64,000 nt of DNA from Bartonella sp. HY038 (GCF_014117425.1 NZ_CP059726.1:62001-126000), one strand, 5' to 3'. Shown: positions 1 to 8,352, counted from the stretch's first letter. Program-made: numbers and translations. The notes: generated by a model from the letters alone, not told the origin.

Positions 1-321
1 AATTTTAGACCAATATCCGCTCCAATCGGGTAATTTCCACCAAGTGGATTTTATTTTTTTTACGCCTTTATGATTATACTTTGCTCTTTCTTCAATAAGC
101 GTGCGCAAATTAAGAGCGCATGGGATTGGCTCATCAATAATTGGGGCAAGGGCTTGGCGCAGCGCTGCCGCTTCTTGGCAAAAATGAGCAATATTATCAG
201 CCATGTCGCTGTGTTTAGCCAAATAATCAGTAACTTCGGCTTGCCGCACGCCATCAAGGCGGTTGTCAATAAAGGCTTGCAGATCATCTTCAGTGATTGG
301 AGTTGTGGGGCGATCTGTCAT
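1..321 (-). CDS. Anti-sigma factor, partial (cut by left edge)
   Basis: The reading frame starts at an ATG at 321 and stays open to base 1, giving 107 codons. It begins MTDRPTTPITEDDLQAFIDN, the TEDDLQAFIDxRL opening typical of anti-sigma factors encoded next to ECF sigma genes. A cluster of tryptophans near the edge probably lies just before a membrane segment outside the window. The family usually has a cytoplasmic sigma-binding helical domain of about 80 residues, one membrane helix and a periplasmic domain; only the first part is visible. The start overlaps the sigma factor stop as ATGA, so the two are translationally coupled. No zinc-binding HxxxCxxC motif is visible. The name rests on the N-terminal pattern and the gene order. 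Confidence 0.75.
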   Translation of the reverse strand, partial: MTDRPTTPITEDDLQAFIDNRLDGVRQAEVTDYLAKHSDMADNIAHFCQEAAALRQALAPIIDEPIPCALNLRTLIEERAKYNHKGVKKIKSTWWKLPDWSGYWSKI

Positions 322-860
322 TTTATTCTCCGCAAATGGCTGTTCGCATCATCTTTTATGCTGTTTTGAAGAGTGCTTTTGGGAGCGGTTAATATTTTAT
401 GCAATTGAATGCGCGCCCGTGATAAGCGCGACATTACCGTGCCAAGTGGAATTTGCTGCATTTGCGCCACTTCACTATAAGAAAAGCCTTCAACCGCCAC
501 TAATAATAAAAGTGTTTTATGTTCAGCGGTTAGTTGGTCAATCGCTGCCATAACATCCTTATAATAAAGATCATTTTCTTGGGCTGCCGCATAACTTGTA
601 CTATTTGCTTCATCTAATTCGATAAGATGGGGCTGGTTTTGCACGCGCTGTAACCGCGTGATGGCAAGATTATGCAAAATAGTAAATAGCCAAGCGCGTG
701 CACTTTTATCACTTTGGCGTTGGTGCCAGCGGTCTATTGCGCGTTCAAGACAATCTTGCACCAAATCATCTGCGCTTTCCTTATTACGCATTAAAGCGCG
801 GGCATATCGGCGCATCGTGGGAATATGCGGTTCGATTATGCCTATCATGTCTTCATTCAT
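318..860 (-). CDS. RNA polymerase ECF sigma factor (sigma-70 family)
   Basis: About 180 residues. Region 2 is visible at DDLVQDCLERAIDRW, and a region 4 helix-turn-helix at EGFSYSEVAQMQQIPLGTV followed by MSRLSRAR. This is the usual two-domain ECF layout without region 3. The frame can be extended to a TTG at 887, but I chose the ATG at 860 because AAGG lies eight bases upstream. The stop overlaps the anti-sigma start (ATGA), so the two form one operon. ECF factors redirect RNA polymerase to a small stress regulon once the anti-sigma factor releases them. The inducing signal cannot be read from the sequence. Confidence 0.9.
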   Translation of the reverse strand: MNEDMIGIIEPHIPTMRRYARALMRNKESADDLVQDCLERAIDRWHQRQSDKSARAWLFTILHNLAITRLQRVQNQPHLIELDEANSTSYAAAQENDLYYKDVMAAIDQLTAEHKTLLLLVAVEGFSYSEVAQMQQIPLGTVMSRLSRARIQLHKILTAPKSTLQNSIKDDANSHLRRIK

Positions 861-1158
861 TACTGCAGCCTTACTATAATGCCCCAACGATGATCATCAT
901 ATCGAATGCATTGATTTAATTAGCCTCGTTAAAGGGTTAGACATTTTTTTGGTAATTTTATTCCCTAAGGCGGTATTTTTTTGTAAATTATTATTGTATT
1001 GAAAATGTGGAATGTATTTTTTAAATAGCCTTTATATAGTATTAAATATCCTAAATATTTGTATTGAATGATATATTTTTTAATAAAATTACCATGATCG
1101 TTATTTTATTAAAAATCTGCCTATTGTTTGATGTTAAAACTAAAATTTAAGTTGTATT
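861..1158. other. AT-rich intergenic region upstream of the sigma factor
   Basis: I see no coding frame here. The segment must hold the minus-strand promoter of the sigma/anti-sigma operon, but I could not identify a convincing -35/-10 pair. Confidence 0.4.
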
Positions 1159-1548
1159 TTTTATAATGGCATAGGCATTACAGCGCGTAAAAATGAAGCT
1201 GCGAAATGTTATAAATTAGCTGCTGATTAGGGCTATATAGCTGCGCAAAATACTTCACAGTTTTCAATGCGTGAATGCTTGATGGCATTGATTATTCAAT
1301 TCTGCTTTTCATCTATGCGCTTTGTGTTTTGCTTTGCCTGCAACTTTTTGAAAGGCACCGCCGCCGCAACAGGTTTTGCCCTTGCCATATCCCTTGCCAA
1401 TATTGCTGGTATGGTGTCTAATACGCTGATTGGCATAACAATTCATCTAACCGGGTCAGCACATGGCGCTTTATGGATTTTTGCCGGCTTTTTAGCGTTA
1501 AGTTGTTGCCTTGTCGGGCTTTTGCCGGCGCGTATTGTCAATCGCTAG
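1159..1548 (+). pseudogene. Fused relic: Sel1-repeat fragment followed by MFS transporter C-terminus
   Basis: One frame reads through two unrelated relics. Bases 1159-1257 encode one Sel1 unit, FYNGIGITARKNEAAKCYK then LAAD, a TAG at 1228 where the repeat family has Gln, then GYIAAQN. From about 1267 the same frame gives a hydrophobic segment containing GTAAATGFALAISLANIAG and ending LLPARIVNR. It resembles the last two membrane helices of an ACS-family MFS transporter; the intact ACS-type gene at 33556-34881 has GSAAAAGIALINSVGNLAG at the corresponding place. Neither part is functional on its own. This is probably a deletion junction between two dead genes. Confidence 0.6.
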
Positions 1549-1657
1549 TTCATTTTGATAGTACCATTGGTTTCGTTAATAAATAGGCGTAAAAAATTCA
1601 TGTGTCTTGCATTTTTTATTTCACGTTAAGGCAAATTGGCAAATAAGGATATTAAAA

Positions 1658-2125
1658 ATGTATAAAAAAACCTGATAACCCTTGGCCAATATATTTAAGT
1701 GATGAGCGTTATTGCTATATTAATTCGCCAGATGGTAAAACTAAACAATGGATTATTTTTTATGCTCGAGCCTGTACACATGATGATATTGAATGGAAGA
1801 TTAGAAATGATATATTTGAACATTCGAATTTGCAATCTCAAATAGAAAAAATTGGTCGCCCATTACGAGATGACCTTTACTGGACATATACAGTGATGGC
1901 TTTTGTGGTGTGGAATAAAGACTATGATGACCATGTCGTTATGATTGACGAAGCACCAGAAACAGAACCATTTTTCGTAAGAGACTATTTTGATGACTAT
2001 CATGAAATGTTGGATTTCTTAAAAAAACATATAAGCTTGAATTAGAGGATTTTGGCTTTCATGGTAATAAAAACTTTCCACGTGATGCACATTTTAGAGA
2101 TTCATACCATGTTAATTACATATGA
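1658..2125 (+). pseudogene. Unknown small protein gene broken by two frameshifts
   Basis: An ATG at 1658 is followed by TAT and a run of seven A. Removing one A joins it to a long open frame that begins (M)YKKPDNPWPIYLSDERYCY and continues to 2030. Near 2031, deleting the dinucleotide AT joins this to a further coding-like stretch, LELEDFGFHGNKNFPRDAHF, ending at the TGA at 2123-2125. The repaired protein would be about 155 residues, acidic and soluble. I do not recognise the family. Both lesions lie in slippage-prone sequence, so recent decay, phase variation or sequencing error are all possible. Confidence 0.55.
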
Positions 2126-2316
2126 TAATATTGTATAATGAAAGTCGTTGTATTTAGGCTTGGTTAATTCTAACTTGAACGATTGAGGGAAATCTATCCG
2201 AGCCGCAAAAAAGGTTCAAATTTGCAATCGACAAAAATTCAACAATTAAAAAAGTTCCATAAGATATCTTATGTGATTATCTTATCGTAAAACGACACGA
2301 TTATTCAATCTCATAA

Positions 2317-2664
2317 TTATAGATTGCGAATAGGTAAAATTGGACGAAGGCAATAGCGCCCCTGAAGCCCAATAATTGTTAAACGCTGATTAATGCCAGT
2401 AATTAGGTCGAGCAGATGTAGGATAATATTTTTGTTTTCAGTGTAAAAAACAAATTCCAAAATTGTCTCGCTATCGCAATTATTGGTTACTTGACAAAGG
2501 CTTTGTTCACCATAATAAATAGATGACAGACAATCTAACACCGCATTGCCGTTATTACCAAAGCCACTAAAAAAGCCAAAGGCGTTATTAAGTGCTGTAT
2601 AAAGCTTTTGCGCTGTATCGACATCGCGTAAATCAAGCTCAATAACAAGGTTTTGCGCGCTCAT
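2317..2664 (-). CDS. Unknown protein, 115 aa
   Basis: A small soluble protein that begins MSAQNLVIELDLRDVDTAQK. A Gly/Asn-rich turn (FSGFGNNGNA) sits in the middle and there is no signal peptide or membrane segment. Its ATG overlaps the stop of the upstream gene at 2661-3038 as ATGA, so the two are co-translated and probably act together. The family is unknown to me. Size, solubility and position in a run of small orphan genes resemble toxin-immunity or barstar-like genes, but that is context only. Confidence 0.6.
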   Translation of the reverse strand: MSAQNLVIELDLRDVDTAQKLYTALNNAFGFFSGFGNNGNAVLDCLSSIYYGEQSLCQVTNNCDSETILEFVFYTENKNIILHLLDLITGINQRLTIIGLQGRYCLRPILPIRNL

Positions 2665-3038
2665 TTCTTTAACTTTGCACTTTGTTTGATTGCACCATTC
2701 ATCGCATAGACAATATCACCCATGTCCCGCTCTACCCTTGCCGGCGCACCAATAAGCCCTATTGCACCGCGCGAAAAATGTTGTATTTTTTCACGCATTT
2801 TCACAAAAAAGCGGTCGGTAATAATAAATAAATTATCATCAATCATTAAAAAATCACACTTAAAATCAACAAATATTAACACATCGCCGAGATCAAAGCA
2901 GTGCCATTTTTCTTCATCAATAGTTTCAATAAAATATTTTTCTAAGCAATAAAAATTATCCCAAGGTCGCCCGATGAAGCCAAATGGAAATATTGGCGTA
3001 ACATGTTGACCAATAAGCTTAGTAAAATTGGTGAGCAT
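2661..3038 (-). CDS. Unknown protein, 125 aa
   Basis: A soluble protein beginning MLTNFTKLIGQHVTPIFPFG, with a hydrophobic/aromatic core (LGDVLIFVDFKCDFLMIDDN) and a basic tail ending AKLKK. It has an AGGA ribosome-binding site and overlaps the next gene as ATGA. No signal peptide or known motif is visible. It lies in a same-strand group of four small genes between 2.3 and 4.3 kb. Function unknown. Confidence 0.6.
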   Translation of the reverse strand: MLTNFTKLIGQHVTPIFPFGFIGRPWDNFYCLEKYFIETIDEEKWHCFDLGDVLIFVDFKCDFLMIDDNLFIITDRFFVKMREKIQHFSRGAIGLIGAPARVERDMGDIVYAMNGAIKQSAKLKK

Positions 3039-3089
3039 TTACGCGGTCCTTGCAAATATAAGGGAATAATTGGTCAATCAATGACCGAT

Positions 3090-3539
3090 TTATGCCCCAT
3101 AAAATGATTCAGCATCGAAAGCTGTACTGCTATTTAGTTTTAATACAGCCTCAATAAAATCGGTTGGCGGTAGATAATCATGGCAATCAACCAAATGATG
3201 AATGGTACCATAAGTGAAGTAAAAGCACCTATCATCTTTGGCTGATGGAATGATTATTTCCAAATGGTTAAGTAACATCTCGTTAAAATAGTAAAGCTCG
3301 ATCCATGGTGGATCAACAAGGCGTGGACAACACGGGCAATAATAATACCCGCGTATCCTACCGCTAATAATATTAACATTGGCAATTTTTCCTTGTATAA
3401 GCATCGCCAATTTTTCTTTAAATTCTTGCGATGTTTTACCTTGAGTAAAAGGCATGGTTTTATCAAAACGTCCAATATTAAGTAATTTGAAATTTTCTTC
3501 TAGCGGAAACTCATAAGGGGTTAAATCCGCATAGTTCAT
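3090..3539 (-). CDS. Unknown protein with a CPCC motif, 149 aa
   Basis: It begins MNYADLTPYEFPLEENFKLL. A four-residue CPCC motif sits in the middle (YYYCPCCPRLVDPPWIELYY), followed by paired histidines (TIHHLVDCHDY). The CPCC site could bind zinc or be redox-active. I recognise the MxYxDLTPYEF opening as recurring among uncharacterised bacterial proteins, without an assigned role. The ATG at 3539 follows GAGGGG; the extra upstream codon is a TTG and is unlikely to be the start. Confidence 0.65.
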   Translation of the reverse strand: MNYADLTPYEFPLEENFKLLNIGRFDKTMPFTQGKTSQEFKEKLAMLIQGKIANVNIISGRIRGYYYCPCCPRLVDPPWIELYYFNEMLLNHLEIIIPSAKDDRCFYFTYGTIHHLVDCHDYLPPTDFIEAVLKLNSSTAFDAESFYGA

Positions 3540-3574
3540 CAAAACCCCTCCATTTCATTTTGGTTTTTTAAATT

Positions 3575-4288
3575 TTATTCGCTTTCATCAATTACTCGAT
3601 GTCCGTTTTGATCTTTTTGATCAATAAGTTTTTTTTGTAAAGTCAAAATCTGTTTAATAAATTGGTCATCCTCTTTGAAATCATTGCTAATTGATAATGC
3701 GTTCAAACGTTGTTTGGCAGCATCAAATTGACCCGTGCGGCGCTCAAGCTCAAGCGCAATTAAATTGGCATTAACCCATCGTGCATTTTCAAATAATTGA
3801 GCAGTGCTTTGGTTTTGTGCAAGCTCATCAATATATTTATTATACTCAGCAAGTGCTTCCTTCTGATACGGCACGGTTGGAGATTGCCAAGTAGCTTGCA
3901 GTAAAGTCGTTGCAATGTCGCCTGTTGGTTCTTTAAGCACTCTTTGCAATTGTGCAGCTCTATAATAGGTTGGTGTATTGATTATTTTTTTATATTCGGC
4001 ACTTTCAACATAAGGCGTTAAAATTTTTAATTCTTCTTCAGTGAAATCGTCTTTAAAGATTACGAATTGATTATCGGGACAAACAGCAAGCGTCCAAGGA
4101 GCTGGCATTGGACCAATCGGCTTAAAATCTAGCATTTGCCCAAAAGATGTGCCACTGCCGTCCATTTGTGTGGAAAATTTTTGCCCTCCTATTGGGCAAA
4201 CAAATTCTTGCATAAAGACTGTGCGGGCATGAACACCGGTTATACTCATTAATGAAATTAAAATTAGAGTTATTGCTTTCATCTTCAT
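3575..4288 (-). CDS. Exported cysteine-motif protein, unknown function (237 aa)
   Basis: The first 21 residues are a clear Sec signal peptide (MKMKAITLILISLMSITGVHA), so the product is periplasmic or secreted. The mature part opens with FVCPIGGQKFSTQMDG and has a second cysteine at LAVCPDNQFVIFKDDFTEEE. Paired CP motifs followed by an FTEEE segment resemble DUF2225-like proteins; this is a tentative comparison. The C-terminal half is helical and TPR-like (ARWVNANLIALELERRTGQF), which would fit protein binding. A GGGA ribosome-binding site supports the start. Its neighbours are also unknown proteins. Confidence 0.65.
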   Translation of the reverse strand: MKMKAITLILISLMSITGVHARTVFMQEFVCPIGGQKFSTQMDGSGTSFGQMLDFKPIGPMPAPWTLAVCPDNQFVIFKDDFTEEELKILTPYVESAEYKKIINTPTYYRAAQLQRVLKEPTGDIATTLLQATWQSPTVPYQKEALAEYNKYIDELAQNQSTAQLFENARWVNANLIALELERRTGQFDAAKQRLNALSISNDFKEDDQFIKQILTLQKKLIDQKDQNGHRVIDESE

Positions 4289-4753
4289 GGAAGTAATCCC
4301 TTTGTTTGTTCATTTTAATTAATCTAATTTAATCTTATATTTTATAGTCCTAATTTTACTGCCATTTTAAATAAACCCATTGTAAAAATATTATATAATT
4401 GGCTCACTATGTTTATTTATAATTTAAATACGTCAAAATTATTGTATAAATATGTGTTTAAAACTAACAGCTTTGATAATTCAATGCGAATATTGATTAT
4501 TCCATGGCAGATACGTTTTGACATCGACATTTCGTGCAGGTAATAGGTGAAATTGAGCTTTTAATATGCGACTTGGCAATATCATAGCAAAAGCGTTTCT
4601 ATTTTACCCCTCCCCCAAATTTTGATTGATTATATTTCAAAAACTTGCACAAAATTAAAGCATTTTTTCCAAATATGACAAAAATATTGGCAAAAAGAGC
4701 ACTGACACCCTATTATATAAGTTTGGGGAACTTTTAAAAGCGAATGAAGTGAG
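4289..4753. other. Intergenic region upstream of hutC
   Basis: 465 bases without a convincing reading frame. It contains the likely hutC promoter near its 3' end, listed separately. I found no copy of the TGTATATACA operator seen at hutI, so autoregulation by HutC is not visible here. Confidence 0.5.
4687..4716 (+). promoter_or_regulatory. Candidate sigma-70 promoter for hutC
   Basis: TTGGCA at 4687-4692, an 18-base spacer, and TATTAT at 4711-4716. It lies about 40 bases before the hutC start. Motif match only. Confidence 0.4.
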
Positions 4754-5476
4754 ATGACAAAACACTCAAATGAAACCAGACATCAGCAGATCCTGAATGA
4801 TATTAGCGACAAGATATTGACGGGAAAATGGAGCCCTGGCTTTCAACTACCTTTTGAGGTTGATATGGCTGAACATTATGGTGTTTCGCGTATGACTGTC
4901 AATAAAGTGATGATGCAGCTGGTGGCTGCAGGTATGATTGAACGGCGGCGCAAAAAGGGTAGCTTTGTCCGTATGCCGCAAAGCCATGCTGCTGTTTTAC
5001 CGATTAATGAGATTTCAATGGAGATTGAAAGCCTTAATCTTAGCTATAGCTTTAAAATCATCTCTGATACTATTCGCCAAGCTGATGCACATGATAGATT
5101 GCATCTTGATATCGGCAATGAAAGCTTGGTGCGCGACATTAGCTGTTTGCATTTTGGTAATCATCACCCTTTTTGTTTGGAGCGGCGTTTAATCAACCTT
5201 ACAAGCGTTCCTGAAGCCAAAGACGCCGATTTTTCAACCATAGCGCCAGGTAATTGGTTGGTGGACCAAGTGCCGTGGAGCAGCGCCCATAATGAAATTA
5301 AAGCGCGCAATATTAATGCTGCAACCGCTAAAATCCTCAATATTGGCGAACATAGCGCTTGTCTTTGCGTTGAGCGTTTTACCAAAAATAATATTGGTGT
5401 TGTCACCTTTGTGGAGTTAACCTATCCGGGTGATCGCCATAGTATTATTGCAGAATTTACACCCAATGCAAACTAG
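4754..5476 (+). CDS. hutC: Histidine utilization repressor HutC (GntR family)
   Basis: 240 residues, the usual HutC length. Residues 1-75 form a GntR winged helix: ILTGKWSPGFQLPFEVDMAE, then HYGVSRMTVNKVMMQLVAAG and the wing IERRRKKGSFV. Residues 90-238 match a UTRA effector domain, with ERRLINLTSVPEAKDADFS, the APGNWLVDQVPWSSAHNEI segment and a closing YPGDRHSIIAEFTP. HutC represses hut genes and is released by urocanate. Its targets start about 9 kb away at hutU-hutI and hutF, separated from it by transporters, an IS relic and a defence gene, which is unusual for a normally compact cluster. Confidence 0.92.
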   Translation: MTKHSNETRHQQILNDISDKILTGKWSPGFQLPFEVDMAEHYGVSRMTVNKVMMQLVAAGMIERRRKKGSFVRMPQSHAAVLPINEISMEIESLNLSYSFKIISDTIRQADAHDRLHLDIGNESLVRDISCLHFGNHHPFCLERRLINLTSVPEAKDADFSTIAPGNWLVDQVPWSSAHNEIKARNINAATAKILNIGEHSACLCVERFTKNNIGVVTFVELTYPGDRHSIIAEFTPNAN

Positions 5477-5582
5477 CAGCAAATATTAGCATCTGCGAAA
5501 GGCGGCAATATTTTATAGGTTTTTATCAAGGCAGCAAACTACTTGGCCTTTTCGCAAAGTTTAAATTTGACGCATTTACGCC

Positions 5583-5729
5583 TTAAACGCCGTGTTTATC
5601 AATTGCTCGATAGAGTTATTTCCCCAAATCTAACCCTTTAACCTTGATACCGCGCGCAAATAACAACTCCTCAATATCCCTTTAGCTTAAACCATATCGA
5701 GCTACTTGGCTGTCACCTGAATAATGATC
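5583..5729 (-). mobile_element. Relic of an IS6-family transposase
   Basis: One minus-strand frame reads DHYSGDSQVARYGLS, a stop, RDIEELLFARGIKVKGLDLG plus K, a stop, then LYRAIDKHGV and a stop. These are three recognisable pieces of an IS6/IS26-type transposase: the HFSGDI...RYGLSYRDxEE N-terminal region, the ERGI segment, and the YLYRAxDKHG segment of the DDE core. The DNA between the second and third pieces has been deleted. No terminal inverted repeats are visible. It is an inactive footprint of an insertion between hutC and the rest of the hut genes. Confidence 0.65.
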
Positions 5730-5939
5730 CTTGCGTCAAAGTGCCTAACTCGTAAAATTGGCTTTAAAACCATTCCTTGAGCAATTACTTTTTGATTTTA
5801 AAATAATTTATTTTTTAATCTTTTGAGCCACTATATATCCCTATAATAGGCAGGCCCAAGAGGTAGATAACTCTCAAGGTTTTATATTTTTAACATTAAC
5901 GCACATTACGAAAAATATTTACGACAAGGCCTGAATATT

Positions 5940-6437
5940 TCAATCTGCTTTTGTTTGAAAAAAAGTTAGTTCTGCTGAGGTCCAATATTTTTCTTTATCA
6001 GGGATTAAATCATAAAATTCTTCATATAAACCTGTCCATGTTTCTGGGACATAGTTTTCAAAAGAAATCATATCACGATAATAAGAATATAAATATTTTT
6101 GATCAAAATCGATCAACAAAGAGGGTAAAAAAGAATAAAAATCATTTAAACTATTAATTTCTTTTTCTAATTTTTTTAATTTCAATTTCGTCTTATCATC
6201 AATTATATAACTTGAAGCACATTTTAAGAACACATTTAAATTATCTTCATTTAATATTTTAATTCCAAATCGAAACGAGAAATCAGTTATGATATGTTTA
6301 TCATCTGCATTGCGGTTCCAAATGCTATAGTCCATATACCAAAAGTCTTTAGGCCCATGCATTAATATATATGAGTTTTTGTATTTTAGATAAACAAGAA
6401 TTTCATTACCGCAATTTATATCATCCATAAAATTCAT
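5940..6437 (-). CDS. Unknown protein, 165 aa
   Basis: A soluble, aromatic-rich and acidic protein beginning MNFMDDINCGNEILVYLKYK, with several Trp/Tyr-rich stretches (FWYMDYSIWNRNADDK). AGGAG precedes the ATG at a normal distance. The gene is clearly more AT-rich than hutC or the transporter on either side, suggesting a separate origin. Size and composition resemble contact-dependent or polymorphic-toxin immunity proteins, but no toxin gene lies nearby and I cannot name the family. Confidence 0.6.
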   Translation of the reverse strand: MNFMDDINCGNEILVYLKYKNSYILMHGPKDFWYMDYSIWNRNADDKHIITDFSFRFGIKILNEDNLNVFLKCASSYIIDDKTKLKLKKLEKEINSLNDFYSFLPSLLIDFDQKYLYSYYRDMISFENYVPETWTGLYEEFYDLIPDKEKYWTSAELTFFQTKAD

Positions 6438-6577
6438 TCAAAATCTCCTATTTGCTTCTAATTTTAGCAAAGCCCTTACGGGGGCTGTATTTTAAAAAAC
6501 GTTGTTTGATGTTGAAAAATTCAATGTTTAATAAACACTGACAAGCTTTTTATGTGCGAGGGTGAAGAATTTCATAA

Positions 6578-6835
6578 ATCAGATATATAAATAATATCAT
6601 CAAAAGCGATGATTTAGTAAAATTTGATAAAAATGATTTTATTATTAGTTATGCGGCTAAATATTTTAAGCTTAATTTTGCAATATTTAGCTATCAAACC
6701 AATTGCTGGGTTAATTTTTTAGTGCTTACTCATATTACCAATGAAAGAATTTGTAATATTCCGTGATTCTTTAAAAAACTAAATGCAGTCGCCACTCATC
6801 AATGGCATGAATTGATGTATAAAGAGAATTTATGA
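6578..6835 (+). pseudogene. Degenerate reading frame, unknown protein
   Basis: One frame without a start codon reads ...KSDDLVKFDKNDFIISYAAK, YFKLNFAIFSYQTNCWVNFL, VLTHITNERICNIP, a TGA at 6764, then FFKKLNAVATHQWHELMYKE before a final TGA. The residue mix is protein-like, and the frame continues past the internal stop. It looks like the 3' part of a dead small gene. No family is recognised and chance cannot be excluded. Confidence 0.35.
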
Positions 6836-6936
6836 CCCGTAAATTTAAAATAATTTGGCAAAAGTAAGGCAAGCTGCCTTATTTCAGGATTTCTATCACT
6901 TTTTAGTCATATTTTATTCGAATTTTGCTTTGCAAG

Positions 6937-6962
6937 TTGGCAAAGTTCCTCTAGTTTGCCAA
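6937..6962. promoter_or_regulatory. Perfect inverted repeat, candidate operator of the MHS transporter
   Basis: TTGGCAAA at 6937-6944 and TTTGCCAA at 6955-6962 form a perfect 8-bp inverted repeat with a 10-base spacer, ending 31 bases before the transporter start. A third TTTGGCAAA lies at about 6854 and a second palindrome, TAAGGCA-AGC-TGCCTTA, at 6865-6881. TTGGCAAA/TTTGCCAA half-sites with this spacing suit a dimeric repressor, for instance of the LacI or TetR type; the regulator is unknown. Confidence 0.5.
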
Positions 6963-6993
6963 AAAATGATTAACGAAACAAATGGAACTTTAA

Positions 6994-8304
6994 ATGACAG
7001 CACCCACGCGTTCAGAAGTGATGAACAAGCGCGTTCTTGCCGCAAGTCTTATCGGCAGCGCCATCGAATGGTTTGACTATTTCCTTTATGCCACTATGGC
7101 AGCTTTGGTTTTTAACAAACTCTTCTTTCCAGAGTTTGACCCGATTGTCGGGCAAATGCTCGCTTATCTTACCTTTTCGCTAACCTTCTTTGTCCGGCCG
7201 CTTGGCGGTTTCATCTTCTCCCATATTGGTGATAAGATTGGCCGTAAAAAGACCCTGGTTCTCACTCTATCGCTTATGGGTATTTCAACCTTTGGTATTG
7301 GTATTTTGCCAACCTATGACCAAATAGGCGTTTGGGCGGCTGTATTGCTCATTGTTTTACGTCTTATTCAAGGCCTAGGCATTTCAGGGGAATGGGGTGG
7401 CGCATTATTGCTTGCTTTTGAGTATGCACCATCAAATCGTAAAGGTCTTTTTGGTTCAGTGCCTCAGCTTGGCGTGCCGCTCGGTCTCGTGCTTGCAACG
7501 GGTGCTTTGTCTTTGGTAAGCCTTTTGCCACAAGAACAATTTATGAGCTGGGGCTGGCGTCTTCCTTTCATTGGTAGTATTTTGCTGGTTTTTGTTGGAC
7601 TTTGGATCCGTAAGGGTGTTGATGAAACACCTGCTTTCCGTGAAACCCAAAAGGCTGGTAAAATTGCCTCTGTGCCGATTGTTGATACATTCCGTGACCA
7701 TTGGCGCGAAGTGTTAATCGCGACCGGTGCAAAAGTAGTTGAGACCGCACCATTTTATCTTTTCACCACCTTTATTATCAGCTATGCAACCAACCAATTA
7801 GATATTGAAAAGTTTTACGCAATTAATTCGGTGACTGTTGCATCTATTGTAACAATCCTCTTTATCCCTCTTATGGGGCTGATGTCAGATATATTTGGTC
7901 GTAAAAAAGTATTTCTTTTTGGCTGTGTTCTTATGGCAGCCTTTGCATTCCCATATTTTATGATCCTTGATACACGCACAATTACCGGTGTTTTTGCCGC
8001 AACAATTATTGGTGCAGGTATCGTATGGGCGCCGCTTACTGCAACCCTTGGTACTTTAATGTCTGAAATATTCTCAGCACGGGTGCGCTATACAGGTATT
8101 ACTCTTGGCTACCAAATTGGTGCCGCTTTTGCTGGTGGTACAGCACCCTTTATTGCAACCATGTTGCTTTATAAATTTAATGGTGCATGGTTTGCCGTTG
8201 CCTTCTATATCATTTTCTGTGCAATAATCTCATTTGTATCAGTGATGTTTGCTCGTCCAATTAAAGACCCCCATCACACTGAAATTAAAGAAATAATTAA
8301 ATAG
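6994..8304 (+). CDS. MFS transporter, metabolite:H+ symporter (MHS) family
   Basis: 436 residues with 12 predicted membrane helices, the normal size for ProP/KgtP/ShiA-type symporters. MHS signatures are the opening GSAIEWFDYFLYATMAALVF, the loop-2 motif GDKIGRKKTL, GLGISGEWGGALLLAFEYAP in helices 4-5, and the repeated loop motif SDIFGRKKV in the second half. The family imports organic acids, betaines or similar solutes with protons. The substrate cannot be read from sequence; lying between hutC and the hut enzymes it might serve histidine or urocanate uptake, which is inference. A strong terminator follows. Confidence 0.88.
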   Translation: MTAPTRSEVMNKRVLAASLIGSAIEWFDYFLYATMAALVFNKLFFPEFDPIVGQMLAYLTFSLTFFVRPLGGFIFSHIGDKIGRKKTLVLTLSLMGISTFGIGILPTYDQIGVWAAVLLIVLRLIQGLGISGEWGGALLLAFEYAPSNRKGLFGSVPQLGVPLGLVLATGALSLVSLLPQEQFMSWGWRLPFIGSILLVFVGLWIRKGVDETPAFRETQKAGKIASVPIVDTFRDHWREVLIATGAKVVETAPFYLFTTFIISYATNQLDIEKFYAINSVTVASIVTILFIPLMGLMSDIFGRKKVFLFGCVLMAAFAFPYFMILDTRTITGVFAATIIGAGIVWAPLTATLGTLMSEIFSARVRYTGITLGYQIGAAFAGGTAPFIATMLLYKFNGAWFAVAFYIIFCAIISFVSVMFARPIKDPHHTEIKEIIK

Positions 8305-8313
8305 CAACTAATC

Positions 8314-8352
8314 AAAAAGCCCCTTTTATTTAACGTAAAAGGGGCTTTTTTT
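8314..8352 (+). terminator. Rho-independent terminator after the MHS transporter
   Basis: An AAAAAGCCCCTTTTA / TAAAAGGGGCTTTTT stem with a short loop and a T7 tail, starting nine bases after the stop codon. Confidence 0.85.
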
